Assembly: GCF_010725485.1 (NCBI RefSeq)
Contig: NZ_AP022598.1
Span: 2,728,001-2,792,000 of the forward strand
Origin: Mycolicibacterium parafortuitum
GTDB lineage: Bacteria; Actinomycetota; Actinomycetes; Mycobacteriales; Mycobacteriaceae
Length of the DNA: 64,000 bases
Direction: 5' to 3'
Below the pieces are notes generated by a model, which searched no databases, was not told the origin of the DNA, and worked only from the letters and a program-made list of their open reading frames with translations. Positions 56,842 through 64,000 of the stretch are shown piece by piece (within the stretch, counting starts at the first letter, position 1; every line of letters begins with the position of its first letter). The position numbers and the translations under genes were made by a program.

Positions 56842-58571
56842 GAGTTCTCGTCGCTGCGCAGCAGTCCGCGCAGTCTCTCGGTCTTCTCCGGGGTCCAGCC
56901 CGGCGGCTGCAGGATCGCCGCCCAGGCGTTCGCGACGTTGCGGACGTAGACGTGGCCGTGTCCGTCGGGCACGTCGACGGCCACCGCCATGTCCGCCGAC
57001 ACCTGCAGGAACGTGACGACCGGGATCCACTCCATGTCGGGCGACACATCCGAGCCCCGCGCCTCGCGCAGCCAGTCCGGTTTGGCGAACAGCAGTTCGG
57101 TGTTCCACCACGCGATCGGGTCCGATGCGTGCTGCAGATACACCACCCTGGGCTGCCCCCACGGATCAGTCGGGCGCCCAAGGTCTTTGGGGTCCGCGAC
57201 GAATCGGACGTTCTCGCCGCGGTCGTAGACCGGCAACCACTCCGGTGAATGGGGATCGCGGTTGCGGGTCAGGTCCTCCCAGATCGTGTTGTTGAACGTC
57301 GGACCGCTGAACAGCGCGCCGTCGGTACGCGCGATCAGGTTGTTCAGCGCGAGGAACGGCGCCTCACCGCCGAAGCTGCCGAGGCTCTCGCCGAACACGA
57401 CCAGTTTCGGCCGCTCGGCCTCGGGCATCTCCCGCACCAGCGCGTCGACCGCCTCGAACAGCGCCTGACCCGCCTGCCGGGCGTTCTCCTTGTCCACGAG
57501 GAACGACAACCAGCTGGGCAGGAACGAGTACTGCATCGACACGACCGCGGTGTCGCCGTTGTACATGTACTCCAGCGCGGACGCCTCGGCCTCGTTGATC
57601 CAGCCGGTGCCGGTCGTGGTCGCGACCGCGACGACGGCCCGGTCCAGGCCGCCGGTGCGCAGGAGTTCCTGCGCGGCGAGCTCTGCGGTCTCCTTGATGC
57701 CGTCGGCGGAATGCAGCCCGGCGTAGGCGCGGATCGGTTCGACGGCCGGGGTGCCGTTGAACTCGGTGAGCTCCTCGACGGTCGGGCCGCCGGAGATGAA
57801 CACCCGGCCCTGATGTCCCAACGATTCCCAGCTGACCAGCGATTCGGGTCCGCCAGAACGCAACGGCGACGTCGGTGCCGGATTGTCGGGATCGGTCTCG
57901 TCGTTGACCGCCGCGAAGGTCTTGTTGATCGTGCTCATCGCGAACCGCACCACGACACCGTTGAGCAGTGCGACGGTCAGCGCGAGCAGCAGTGCCACCA
58001 CGATGACGGCGGCGATCCTCGGCGGCGCCACCCGGTCGACCTGCCGCACCAGGAAGCGCACCAGACGCCCGACCAGCTGGCCGATCTCGACCAGCACGAA
58101 CAGCGCCACCACCGAGATCGCCGCGGCCAGCGGGTAATCCCAGAACCCGAGCCGCGGCACCCCCATCAGGTCGCGGACGTCGTCCTGCCAGCTGTGGAAC
58201 CGGAAGATCATCACCACCAGGCCGACCAGGCCCGCCGCGACCAGCACCGTCCACGCCCAGCGCGGTGCTGGCGGACTGGTGTCCTTGGACCGCATGTACC
58301 GCACCAGCCACACCGAGAACACCCCGAGGGCGTACCCGGCAGCGCCGGCGCCGCCGCTGACCAGGCCCTGGAACAGCGGCCCGCGCGGCAGCAGCGACGG
58401 TGTCAGCGACAGGAACAGGAAAACCAGACCGACCGCGGTGCCGGTGAAGGTGTAGTGCCGGACCCACCAGCTGCGCCGGACCTGCGCGCGTGTCTGCGGG
58501 GTGGCCCCGGTCTCGGGGGCCGTCTCAGTCGGCGCAGGGTCGTGCTCAGCGGTGGACGCGGTCTCGGTCAC
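56838..58571 (-). CDS. Membrane-anchored alpha/beta hydrolase family protein (Rv1069c-like)
   Basis: A 577-aa protein. A cytosolic N-terminal tail (about 35 residues) is followed by five to six transmembrane helices (about 38-215), then a large alpha/beta-hydrolase-like domain. GRVFISGGPTVEELTEF opens the soluble part; KLVVFGESLGSFGGEAPF carries the nucleophile Ser in GESLG; DSVVYLQHASDP-like and DVPDGHGH segments offer the Asp and His. It is the mycobacterial family represented by Rv1069c. An extracytoplasmic esterase or lipase role is inferred. Confidence 0.8.
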   Translation of the reverse strand: MTETASTAEHDPAPTETAPETGATPQTRAQVRRSWWVRHYTFTGTAVGLVFLFLSLTPSLLPRGPLFQGLVSGGAGAAGYALGVFSVWLVRYMRSKDTSPPAPRWAWTVLVAAGLVGLVVMIFRFHSWQDDVRDLMGVPRLGFWDYPLAAAISVVALFVLVEIGQLVGRLVRFLVRQVDRVAPPRIAAVIVVALLLALTVALLNGVVVRFAMSTINKTFAAVNDETDPDNPAPTSPLRSGGPESLVSWESLGHQGRVFISGGPTVEELTEFNGTPAVEPIRAYAGLHSADGIKETAELAAQELLRTGGLDRAVVAVATTTGTGWINEAEASALEYMYNGDTAVVSMQYSFLPSWLSFLVDKENARQAGQALFEAVDALVREMPEAERPKLVVFGESLGSFGGEAPFLALNNLIARTDGALFSGPTFNNTIWEDLTRNRDPHSPEWLPVYDRGENVRFVADPKDLGRPTDPWGQPRVVYLQHASDPIAWWNTELLFAKPDWLREARGSDVSPDMEWIPVVTFLQVSADMAVAVDVPDGHGHVYVRNVANAWAAILQPPGWTPEKTERLRGLLRSDENS

Positions 58572-58580
58572 GCATGAACT

Positions 58581-59354
58581 TTAGCGATGCGTGAAGTTCG
58601 GCGACCGCTTCTCGGCGAACGCGGTCATGCCCTCGGTCTGGTCGTCGGTGGCGAACGCGGAGTGGAACAGCCGGCGCTCGTAGAGCAGGCCCTCCGTCAG
58701 CGTCGTCTCGAACGCGCGGTCGACGGCCTCCTTGGCCATCCGCGACGCCGACAGCGACATGCCCGCGATCGTCTGCGCGACCGACCTGGCCTCCTCGAGC
58801 AGCGAGTCGGCGGGCACGACGCGAGACACCAGGCCCGCCCGCTCGGCCTCCTCGGCGTCCATGTTGCGGCCGGTCAGGATCAGATCCATCGCCTTGGCCT
58901 TGCCGATCGCGCGGGTGAGCCGCTGGGAGCCGCCCATACCCGGGAGCACGCCGAGCTTGATCTCGGGCTGGCCGAACTTCGCGCTGTCCGCGGCGATCAG
59001 GATGTCGCACATCATCGCGAGTTCGCAGCCGCCGCCGAGCGCGTAGCCGGCGACCGCGGCGATCGTCGGGGTGCGGGTCGCGGCGAACTTGCCCCACGCG
59101 GCGAAGAAGTCCGAGGAGAAGACGTCGGCGAACGACAGGCTCGCCATCTCCTTGATGTCGGCGCCCGCGGCGAACGCCTTCTCGTTGCCGGTCACGATGA
59201 TCGCGCCGACACCCGGATCCGCGTCGAGTTCGGCTGCGGCAGTGGTGACTTCGTTCATCACCTGGGTGTTGAGCGCGTTGAGCGCCTTCGGGCGGTTCAG
59301 CGTGATGGTGGCCACGCGATCGTCGCGCTCGACCAGGATGGTCTCGAAAGTCAT
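58581..59354 (-). CDS. echA8: Enoyl-CoA hydratase EchA8
   Basis: A 257-aa crotonase. [14 protein letters not shown] (oxyanion hole, about residues 56-69), [21 protein letters not shown] and [19 protein letters not shown] (with the two catalytic Glu) are all intact. It hydrates trans-2-enoyl-CoA in beta-oxidation. ATG 59354 overlaps the echA9 stop (ATGA). The pair and surrounding order match Rv1070c-Rv1071c. Confidence 0.92.
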   Translation of the reverse strand: MTFETILVERDDRVATITLNRPKALNALNTQVMNEVTTAAAELDADPGVGAIIVTGNEKAFAAGADIKEMASLSFADVFSSDFFAAWGKFAATRTPTIAAVAGYALGGGCELAMMCDILIAADSAKFGQPEIKLGVLPGMGGSQRLTRAIGKAKAMDLILTGRNMDAEEAERAGLVSRVVPADSLLEEARSVAQTIAGMSLSASRMAKEAVDRAFETTLTEGLLYERRLFHSAFATDDQTEGMTAFAEKRSPNFTHR

Positions 59355-60397
59355 GACTGCTCCTCGAATTCGATGTCGGGATCGGCGGAGACGAAGTACG
59401 CCTCGATGTCCTCGGCGGTCACCTCCTGCAGCGTCGCCGGCGACCACTGCGGGTTCTTGTCCTTGTCGATGAGCAACGCCCGGATGCCCTCGACCAGATC
59501 GTGTGTGCGCAGGGACGCGACCGAGGTCCGGAACTCCTGGCGCAGCACGTCTTCCAGTGTGGCGAGCTTCGTGGCCCGGCGGAGGCCTTCCAGCGCGACC
59601 GACGCGGCGACGGGGGAGCGCGACGCGATCAGGTCGGCGGCTGCGCGGGCCTCCTCGGCGCCGTGTGAGCGCAGCGCGGCGACGATGTCGGCGACGGTGT
59701 CGCCGGCGTAGCACTGGTCGATCCACTCCCGCTGCGCCTCCAGCGGGCTCGGCGGCGGCTGCTGCGCGTACGCGGCGACCGCGGCGTCGACCCCGTCGGC
59801 CTCGACTGCGGCGATGAACGCCTCCACCTGGTCCTGGGGGACGAAGTGATCGGCGAAGCCCATCACGATCGCGTCCGCGCCGGAGAACGGGGCGCCGGTC
59901 AGCGCCGCGTGCACCCCCAGCAGTCCCGGGGTGCGCGCCAGGATGTAGGTGCCGCCCACGTCGGGGATGAAGCCGATACCGACTTCGGGCATCGCCATCT
60001 TGGTGGTCTCGGTGACCACCCGCACGCTGCCGTGCGCGCTGATCCCGACCCCGCCGCCCATCGTGATGCCGTTCATGATCGCGACGTAGGGCTTCGGGTA
60101 GCGCCCGATGTAGGAGTTCAGCAGGTACTCGTCGTGCCAGAACTCGCGCGACGCGGCCCCGCCGGCCTTGGCGTCGTGGTAGATCGCGACGACGTCACCG
60201 CCGGCGCAGAGTCCGCGCTCGCCGGCGCCGGTGACCAGGACCGCGGTGACGGCGTCATCGGTCTCCCAGGCCTTGAGCGCCTTCGCGATCACGGTGACCA
60301 TCGGATGAGTCAGCGAATTGATCGCCTTCGGACGGTTCAGCACGATCCTGCCGACGCCGCCACTGACGGTTACTAGGACGTCCTCGTTTTCGACCAC
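59351..60397 (-). CDS. echA9: 3-hydroxyisobutyryl-CoA hydrolase / EchA9
   Basis: A 348-aa crotonase of the HIBCH type: [62 protein letters not shown] and the C-terminal [33 protein letters not shown] with its typical catalytic-domain tail. It works in valine catabolism or related acyl-CoA cleavage. The start is GTG 60397 ([15 protein letters not shown]); the frame is open to 60613 but overlaps the Bax-inhibitor promoter region. First gene of the echA9-echA8 operon. Confidence 0.88.
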   Translation of the reverse strand: MVENEDVLVTVSGGVGRIVLNRPKAINSLTHPMVTVIAKALKAWETDDAVTAVLVTGAGERGLCAGGDVVAIYHDAKAGGAASREFWHDEYLLNSYIGRYPKPYVAIMNGITMGGGVGISAHGSVRVVTETTKMAMPEVGIGFIPDVGGTYILARTPGLLGVHAALTGAPFSGADAIVMGFADHFVPQDQVEAFIAAVEADGVDAAVAAYAQQPPPSPLEAQREWIDQCYAGDTVADIVAALRSHGAEEARAAADLIASRSPVAASVALEGLRRATKLATLEDVLRQEFRTSVASLRTHDLVEGIRALLIDKDKNPQWSPATLQEVTAEDIEAYFVSADPDIEFEEQS

Positions 60398-60579
60398 GGA
60401 ATGCAATGTAGATCGTCTCCCGTCCCCGGGGGTGCCCGGGTAAGGTTTCCTGGGAACGCCCTGGGAAGTTGCTTCGCTGAAAATGACCTCAGCGGGAACT
60501 GCCCGGGAAGCTCGAACGTTGCCCTTGTGATCGTCACAGGGCGAGACCACTCGAGACACAACACAGGAAGGAACCGACG

Positions 60580-61437
60580 GTGCGCGAAAGCAGCAACCCG
60601 GTATTCCGCTCACTGCCCAAACAGCAGCAGGGCGGCTACGCGCAATTCGGTACCGGAGCCGCCGCCGGCTACGGTGCGCAGACGGTCCACGCCGATCCGT
60701 ACACGGCGCAGCAGTACCCCGATCAGCAGCAGCGAGGTGTCTCCCGCGCGCTGACGATCGACGACGTCGTGATGAAGACCGGCATGACGCTCGCCGTGCT
60801 GACCGCGGTCGCGGTCGTCTCGTACTTCCTCGTCAGCCAGAACCTCGGCCTGGCCATGCCGTTCACCCTCGTGGGTGCGCTCGGCGGCCTGGCGCTGGTG
60901 CTGGTCGCGACCTTCGGCCGCAAGCAGGACAACCCGGCGATCGTGCTGAGCTACGCCGCACTGGAGGGCCTGTTCCTCGGTGCGGTTTCGTTCGTGATCG
61001 CCAACATCGCCTCCGTCGGCGGCGTCGGCATGATCGCGCAGGCGATCGTCGGCACCCTCGGCGTGTTCTTCGGCATGCTCGTGGTCTACAAGACCGGCGC
61101 CATCCGCGTCACCCCGAAGTTCACCCGCATGATCGTCGCCGGCCTGTTCGGTGTCGTCGCGCTGATGCTGCTCAACCTGGTGCTGGCGCTGTTCGGTGTC
61201 GGTGGCGGCGCGGGCCTGGGCCTGCGTGACGGCGGCATGCTCGCCATCGGCTTCTCGCTGCTGTGCATCGGCCTGGCCGCGTTCAGCTTCCTGATCGACT
61301 TCGACGCCGCCGACCAGATGGTCCGCGCCGGCGCTCCGGAGAAGGCCGCATGGGGCATCGCGCTCGGCCTGACCGTCACCCTGGTCTGGCTGTACCTCGA
61401 GATCCTGCGTCTGCTGAGCTACTTCAACAACGACTAG
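60580..61437 (+). CDS. Bax inhibitor-1/YccA family membrane protein (Rv1072-like)
   Basis: A 285-aa protein, GTG start. A cytosolic Gln/Gly/Tyr-rich tail (about 55 residues: QQQGGYAQFGTGAAAGYGAQ) is followed by seven transmembrane helices with EGLFLGAVSFVIAN and SFLIDFDAADQMVRAGAPEKAAWGIALGL, the BI-1 signature with the conserved Asp pair. BI-1 proteins form pH-sensitive Ca2+ leak channels or modulate membrane proteases. A strong terminator follows. Confidence 0.88.
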   Translation: MRESSNPVFRSLPKQQQGGYAQFGTGAAAGYGAQTVHADPYTAQQYPDQQQRGVSRALTIDDVVMKTGMTLAVLTAVAVVSYFLVSQNLGLAMPFTLVGALGGLALVLVATFGRKQDNPAIVLSYAALEGLFLGAVSFVIANIASVGGVGMIAQAIVGTLGVFFGMLVVYKTGAIRVTPKFTRMIVAGLFGVVALMLLNLVLALFGVGGGAGLGLRDGGMLAIGFSLLCIGLAAFSFLIDFDAADQMVRAGAPEKAAWGIALGLTVTLVWLYLEILRLLSYFNND

Positions 61438-61451
61438 CAGTATCGCCAGAG

Positions 61452-61481
61452 AAAGGGCGTCCACGAACGTGGGCGCCCTTT
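61452..61481 (+). terminator. Terminator after the Bax-inhibitor gene
   Basis: The stem is AAAGGGCG-T-CCAC (61452-61464) with GTGG-G-CGCCCTTT (61469-61481), a GAAC loop and a following T-run. It is an intrinsic terminator with a U-tract. Confidence 0.88.
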
Positions 61482-61499
61482 TTCGCGTGCGAGTGCTGC

Positions 61500-61559
61500 C
61501 GCGAGAGTGCGCTCAGCGCGTCCTCGGCCGCAGATCGGCGATCTGAGTGCACTCTCGCG
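61500..61559. repeat. Intergenic long palindrome (CGCGAGAGTGC type)
   Basis: CGCGAGAGTGCGCTCA (61500-61515) pairs with TGAGTGCACTCTCGCG (61544-61559) with one G-T wobble. As at 49080-49141, it lies just beyond a terminator, is about 60 nt long and begins CGCGAG and ends CTCGCG. Confidence 0.6.
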
Positions 61560-61624
61560 GAGTTGTGCACAGGTCGCCGACTTCGTGGCTGCGCGGCACA
61601 CCGCAGACGCGCCATTGTCGACGC

Positions 61625-62503
61625 ATGCAGGTGCCGTTCATCGGAAGTGAAGCGGTCTCGGCCGGTCTCGTCGGTAAGCATCTGCTGCGCACCAGGTACG
61701 TGGCGCTCCACCCGGATGTGTACACCCGTCCGGGTGTCGAGTTGAGCCTGCATCACCGGGCCACCGCTGCGTGGCTGTGGTCGCACCGCGGCGGCATCCT
61801 TGCCGGGCTCACCGCGGCGGCACTGCACGGGGCGCGATACGTCGACGATTCGCAGCCGATCGAACTCATCTGGTCGAACGCCCGGTCGCCGCAGGGCATC
61901 CGGACGCACAAGCAGGACCTGCACCCCGACGAGATCACCCGCCGTCGCGGGCTGCCGGTGACCTCCCTGCATCGGACCGTCTTCGACCTGGGTCGCCGGG
62001 GGCCGCTCGACGTCGCGGTCGCCCGGCTCGACGCGCTGGGCAACGCGGCGGCTTTCGACGTTGCCGAAATGCTGCGGTGGGCGCACGCCAGACATGCCGG
62101 GAAGCGCGGGATGCGACAACTGGTCGACGCGCTGGCCCTCCACGATCCGGGGGCGCAATCCCCGCGCGAGACCTGGCTGCGTCTGCTGCTGATCCGCGCC
62201 GGGTTCCCGCGCCCGTTCACCCAGATCCCGGTGGTCAGTGCCGACGGAGGGCGGCGCTACTACCTCGACATGGGGTGGGAGGACCTGAAGTTGGCTGTCG
62301 AATACGACGGCGACCAGCATCGCGTCGACCCGATGCAGTTCGCGCACGACATCCGGCGCGCCGAGGACCTCGACGAGATCGAATGGGTGCGCGTGCGGGT
62401 GGTCAAAGCCAACCATCCGGAGGATGTCCTGCGTCGTGTCTCGCGCGCTTACGACGCGAGAGTGCGCGCAGCGCGGGCCCGAGCTAGACCGCCCGCGGCG
62501 TGA
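61625..62503 (+). CDS. DUF559-like endonuclease-fold protein with AbiEi-like N-terminus
   Basis: A 292-aa protein. The N-terminal part (about residues 1-110: [31 protein letters not shown], then [10 protein letters not shown] and [19 protein letters not shown]) resembles AbiEi-type transcriptional or nucleic-acid proteins. The C-terminal part has a PD-(D/E)xK-like core, [22 protein letters not shown], as in DUF559/Vsr-like nucleases. ATG 61625 is chosen; an upstream start at 61547 falls in the palindrome. It is a multi-copy mycobacterial family with no known role. The 3' end overlaps purT by 20 bp. Confidence 0.75.
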   Translation: MQVPFIGSEAVSAGLVGKHLLRTRYVALHPDVYTRPGVELSLHHRATAAWLWSHRGGILAGLTAAALHGARYVDDSQPIELIWSNARSPQGIRTHKQDLHPDEITRRRGLPVTSLHRTVFDLGRRGPLDVAVARLDALGNAAAFDVAEMLRWAHARHAGKRGMRQLVDALALHDPGAQSPRETWLRLLLIRAGFPRPFTQIPVVSADGGRRYYLDMGWEDLKLAVEYDGDQHRVDPMQFAHDIRRAEDLDEIEWVRVRVVKANHPEDVLRRVSRAYDARVRAARARARPPAA

Positions 62504-63689
62504 CCCGGCTCGCGGCTTCGGCGGCGTTGCGGCGGGCGGTGTCGACGTCGTCGGCGTGGGCGAGTGCCACGCCCATGCGGCGCCTGACGAAGCTCTCCGG
62601 CTTGCCGAACAGCCGGATATCGGTGTGCGGCACCAGCAGTGCCTTGTCCACGCCGTCGAACACCACGCCCTCGGCGTCGACGCCGCCGTAGATCACCGCG
62701 GACGCGCCGGGGGACTTCAGCGTGGTGTCCACCGGCAGCCCGAGGATGGCGCGGGCGTGCAGCTCGAACTCGTTCTGCCACTGCGTGACCATCGTGACCA
62801 TGCCGGTGTCATGCGGGCGCGGGCTGACCTCGCTGAACCACACGTCGTCGCCCTTGACGAACAGTTCGACGCCGAAGATGCCCTGTCCGCCGAGGTTCTC
62901 GGTCACCGCCCGCGCGATCTCCCGCGCGCGTTCGAGCGCGGTCGGCGGCATCGGATGCGGCTGCCAGCTCTCGACGTAGTCGCCGCTGACCTGACGGTGC
63001 CCTATCGGTTCGCAGAACTGCGTCTCGACCTCACCCGAGGCGCCGCGAGCGCGCACCGTCAGCAGCGTGATCTCGTAGTCGAAGTCGACGAAGCCTTCGA
63101 CGATGATCCGGGTGTTGGAGACCCGGCTGCCCGACATCGCGTACTCCCAGGCCGGCGCCACGTCGTCGGGACCGTCGATCTTGGACTGCCCCTTGCCGGA
63201 ACTGCTCATCACCGGTTTGACCACGCACGGATATCCGATGCCGACGATCTCGATGGCCGCCTCCAGCTCGGCCAGCGAGTCGCAGAACCGGTACGGGCTG
63301 GTCGGCAGGCCGAGGGTTTCGGCGGCGAGGCGCCGGATGCCCTCGCGGTCCATGGTCAGCCGCGCCGCCCGAGCGGTCGGGATCACAGTCGTCACGCCCT
63401 CGGCCTCGAGTGCCTCCAAGGCCGGTGTCGCGATCGCCTCGATCTCGGGCACCACCAGGTCGGGCCGCTCGGCCTCGATCAGCGCGCGCAGCTGATCGGG
63501 GTCCGACATCGTGATGGTCCGCGAGTGGTGCGCGACCTGCTGGCCGGGTGCGTTGTCGTAGCGGTCGACGGCGATGGTCTCGACGCCGAGGCGCTGCAGC
63601 GCGATCAGCACTTCGCGGCCCAGCTCACCCGAGCCGAGCAGCATGACTTTCGTGGCGCGCGGTGACAGCGGCGTTCCGATGGTGGTCAT
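62484..63689 (-). CDS. purT: Formate-dependent GAR transformylase PurT
   Basis: A 401-aa ATP-grasp enzyme converting glycinamide ribonucleotide plus formate and ATP to formyl-GAR in purine synthesis. [19 protein letters not shown] (N-terminal GAR-binding region), [16 protein letters not shown] (ATP loop), [49 protein letters not shown] (metal and phosphate ligands) are full-length PurT features. It is single-gene, overlapping the nuclease gene by 20 bp at its end and 28 bp downstream of the thiolase stop. Confidence 0.93.
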   Translation of the reverse strand: MTTIGTPLSPRATKVMLLGSGELGREVLIALQRLGVETIAVDRYDNAPGQQVAHHSRTITMSDPDQLRALIEAERPDLVVPEIEAIATPALEALEAEGVTTVIPTARAARLTMDREGIRRLAAETLGLPTSPYRFCDSLAELEAAIEIVGIGYPCVVKPVMSSSGKGQSKIDGPDDVAPAWEYAMSGSRVSNTRIIVEGFVDFDYEITLLTVRARGASGEVETQFCEPIGHRQVSGDYVESWQPHPMPPTALERAREIARAVTENLGGQGIFGVELFVKGDDVWFSEVSPRPHDTGMVTMVTQWQNEFELHARAILGLPVDTTLKSPGASAVIYGGVDAEGVVFDGVDKALLVPHTDIRLFGKPESFVRRRMGVALAHADDVDTARRNAAEAASRVTPRAV

Positions 63690-63716
63690 CGGAACGGAAT
63701 TCTAGGACCGGGCGGC

Positions 63717-64000
63717 TCAGGAGAGTCGCTCGACCACCATGGCCATGCCCTGACCGCCGCCGACGCACATCGTCTCGATGCCGAACGTCTTGTCGTAGGT
63801 GGCGAGGTTGTTGAGCAGCGTCGCGGTGATGCGGGCGCCGGTCATGCCGAACGGGTGGCCCAGCGCGATGGCACCGCCGGAGACGTTCAGCTTGTCCTCG
63901 TCCATGCCGAGCTCGCGCGCCGAGCCGAGCACCTGCACCGCGAACGCCTCGTTGATCTCGTACAGGTCGATGTCGGAGATGCTCATCTTCGCGTTGGCCA
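63717..64000 (-). CDS. fadA3: Acetyl-CoA acetyltransferase (thiolase), C-terminal part, cut by window edge
   Basis: Only the C-terminal part is visible; the frame continues past 64000. IDLYEINEAFAVQVLGSARELG, LNVSGGAIALGHPFGMTGARI (catalytic His in GHP) and CVGGGQGMAMVVE (catalytic Cys) are diagnostic thiolase motifs. It should cleave 3-ketoacyl-CoA. Position after echA8/echA9, the Bax-inhibitor gene and purT matches the Rv1074c (fadA3) neighbourhood; the symbol rests on this context. Confidence 0.8.
   Translation of the reverse strand, partial: ANAKMSISDIDLYEINEAFAVQVLGSARELGMDEDKLNVSGGAIALGHPFGMTGARITATLLNNLATYDKTFGIETMCVGGGQGMAMVVERLS

Overview
The window is chromosomal DNA from a fast-growing mycobacterium (Mycolicibacterium-like). 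The evidence is very high GC coding sequence with GTG and TTG starts, mycobacterial families (UsfY, LpqV, DUF732, DUF4436, MpaB-type DUF2236, deazaflavin-dependent nitroreductase), SigF-, KstR- and CRP-type sites, and a right-hand block (about 50.5-64 kb) whose gene order resembles M. tuberculosis Rv1059-Rv1074c. No plasmid, rRNA or CRISPR feature is visible. The window starts inside a topoisomerase IB gene and ends inside a thiolase gene.

Layout. 0-3 kb: topoisomerase IB end, a Rho-N-like small protein, a flavodoxin-like protein behind a near-perfect SigF promoter, UsfY, a terminator and an unlisted 47-aa membrane peptide. 3.2-7.7 kb: a tRNA-Leu(UAA) gene whose 3' half is repeated 4.48 kb downstream. 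The bracketed islet carries only unrecognised genes, one with two frameshifts, and no integrase. 7.8-24 kb: accessory metabolism, including a quinone oxidoreductase, MpaB-like proteins, a VanX-like dipeptidase, a cupin/nitroreductase/HD operon facing a GlxA-type regulator, an M42 peptidase, a lipase/SDR pair, an acyl-CoA synthetase, and a thioesterase facing a MocR regulator. 25-31 kb: two convergent surface proteins with Ig-like/VCBS-type repeats (1394 and 585 aa), the second with an HExxH protease-like motif, stopping 10 bp apart. 31-42 kb: DUF4436, GNAT plus ClC transporter, CD225 and DUF2752 membrane proteins, a Tat-type acetamidase with a frameshift in its signal region, a SnoaL-fused ECF sigma factor facing a DoxX gene, a yybP-ykoY (Mn2+) riboswitch before a GDT1/UPF0016 transporter, and an MFS exporter. 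42-49 kb: small secreted proteins, two STAS proteins (one lacking the phospho-Ser), a YncE/Rv1057-like beta-propeller, and a CitAB/DcuSR-type two-component system facing dctA across a CRP-like palindrome. 49-64 kb: a lipid-transfer thiolase and an oxidoreductase facing each other across a perfect KstR operator, a glutamine amidotransferase, two patatins, an ArsR-SRPBCC fusion with two operators, lpqV, a cysteine dioxygenase/rhodanese pair, a membrane alpha/beta hydrolase, echA8-echA9, a Bax-inhibitor-1 protein, a DUF559-like nuclease, purT and a thiolase.

The strongest leads for something undescribed are the tRNA-Leu islet and its orphan cargo, the paired Ig-like surface proteins, and several gene-regulator pairs with clear DNA sites. 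All functional calls rest on reading the sequence; no database search was possible.
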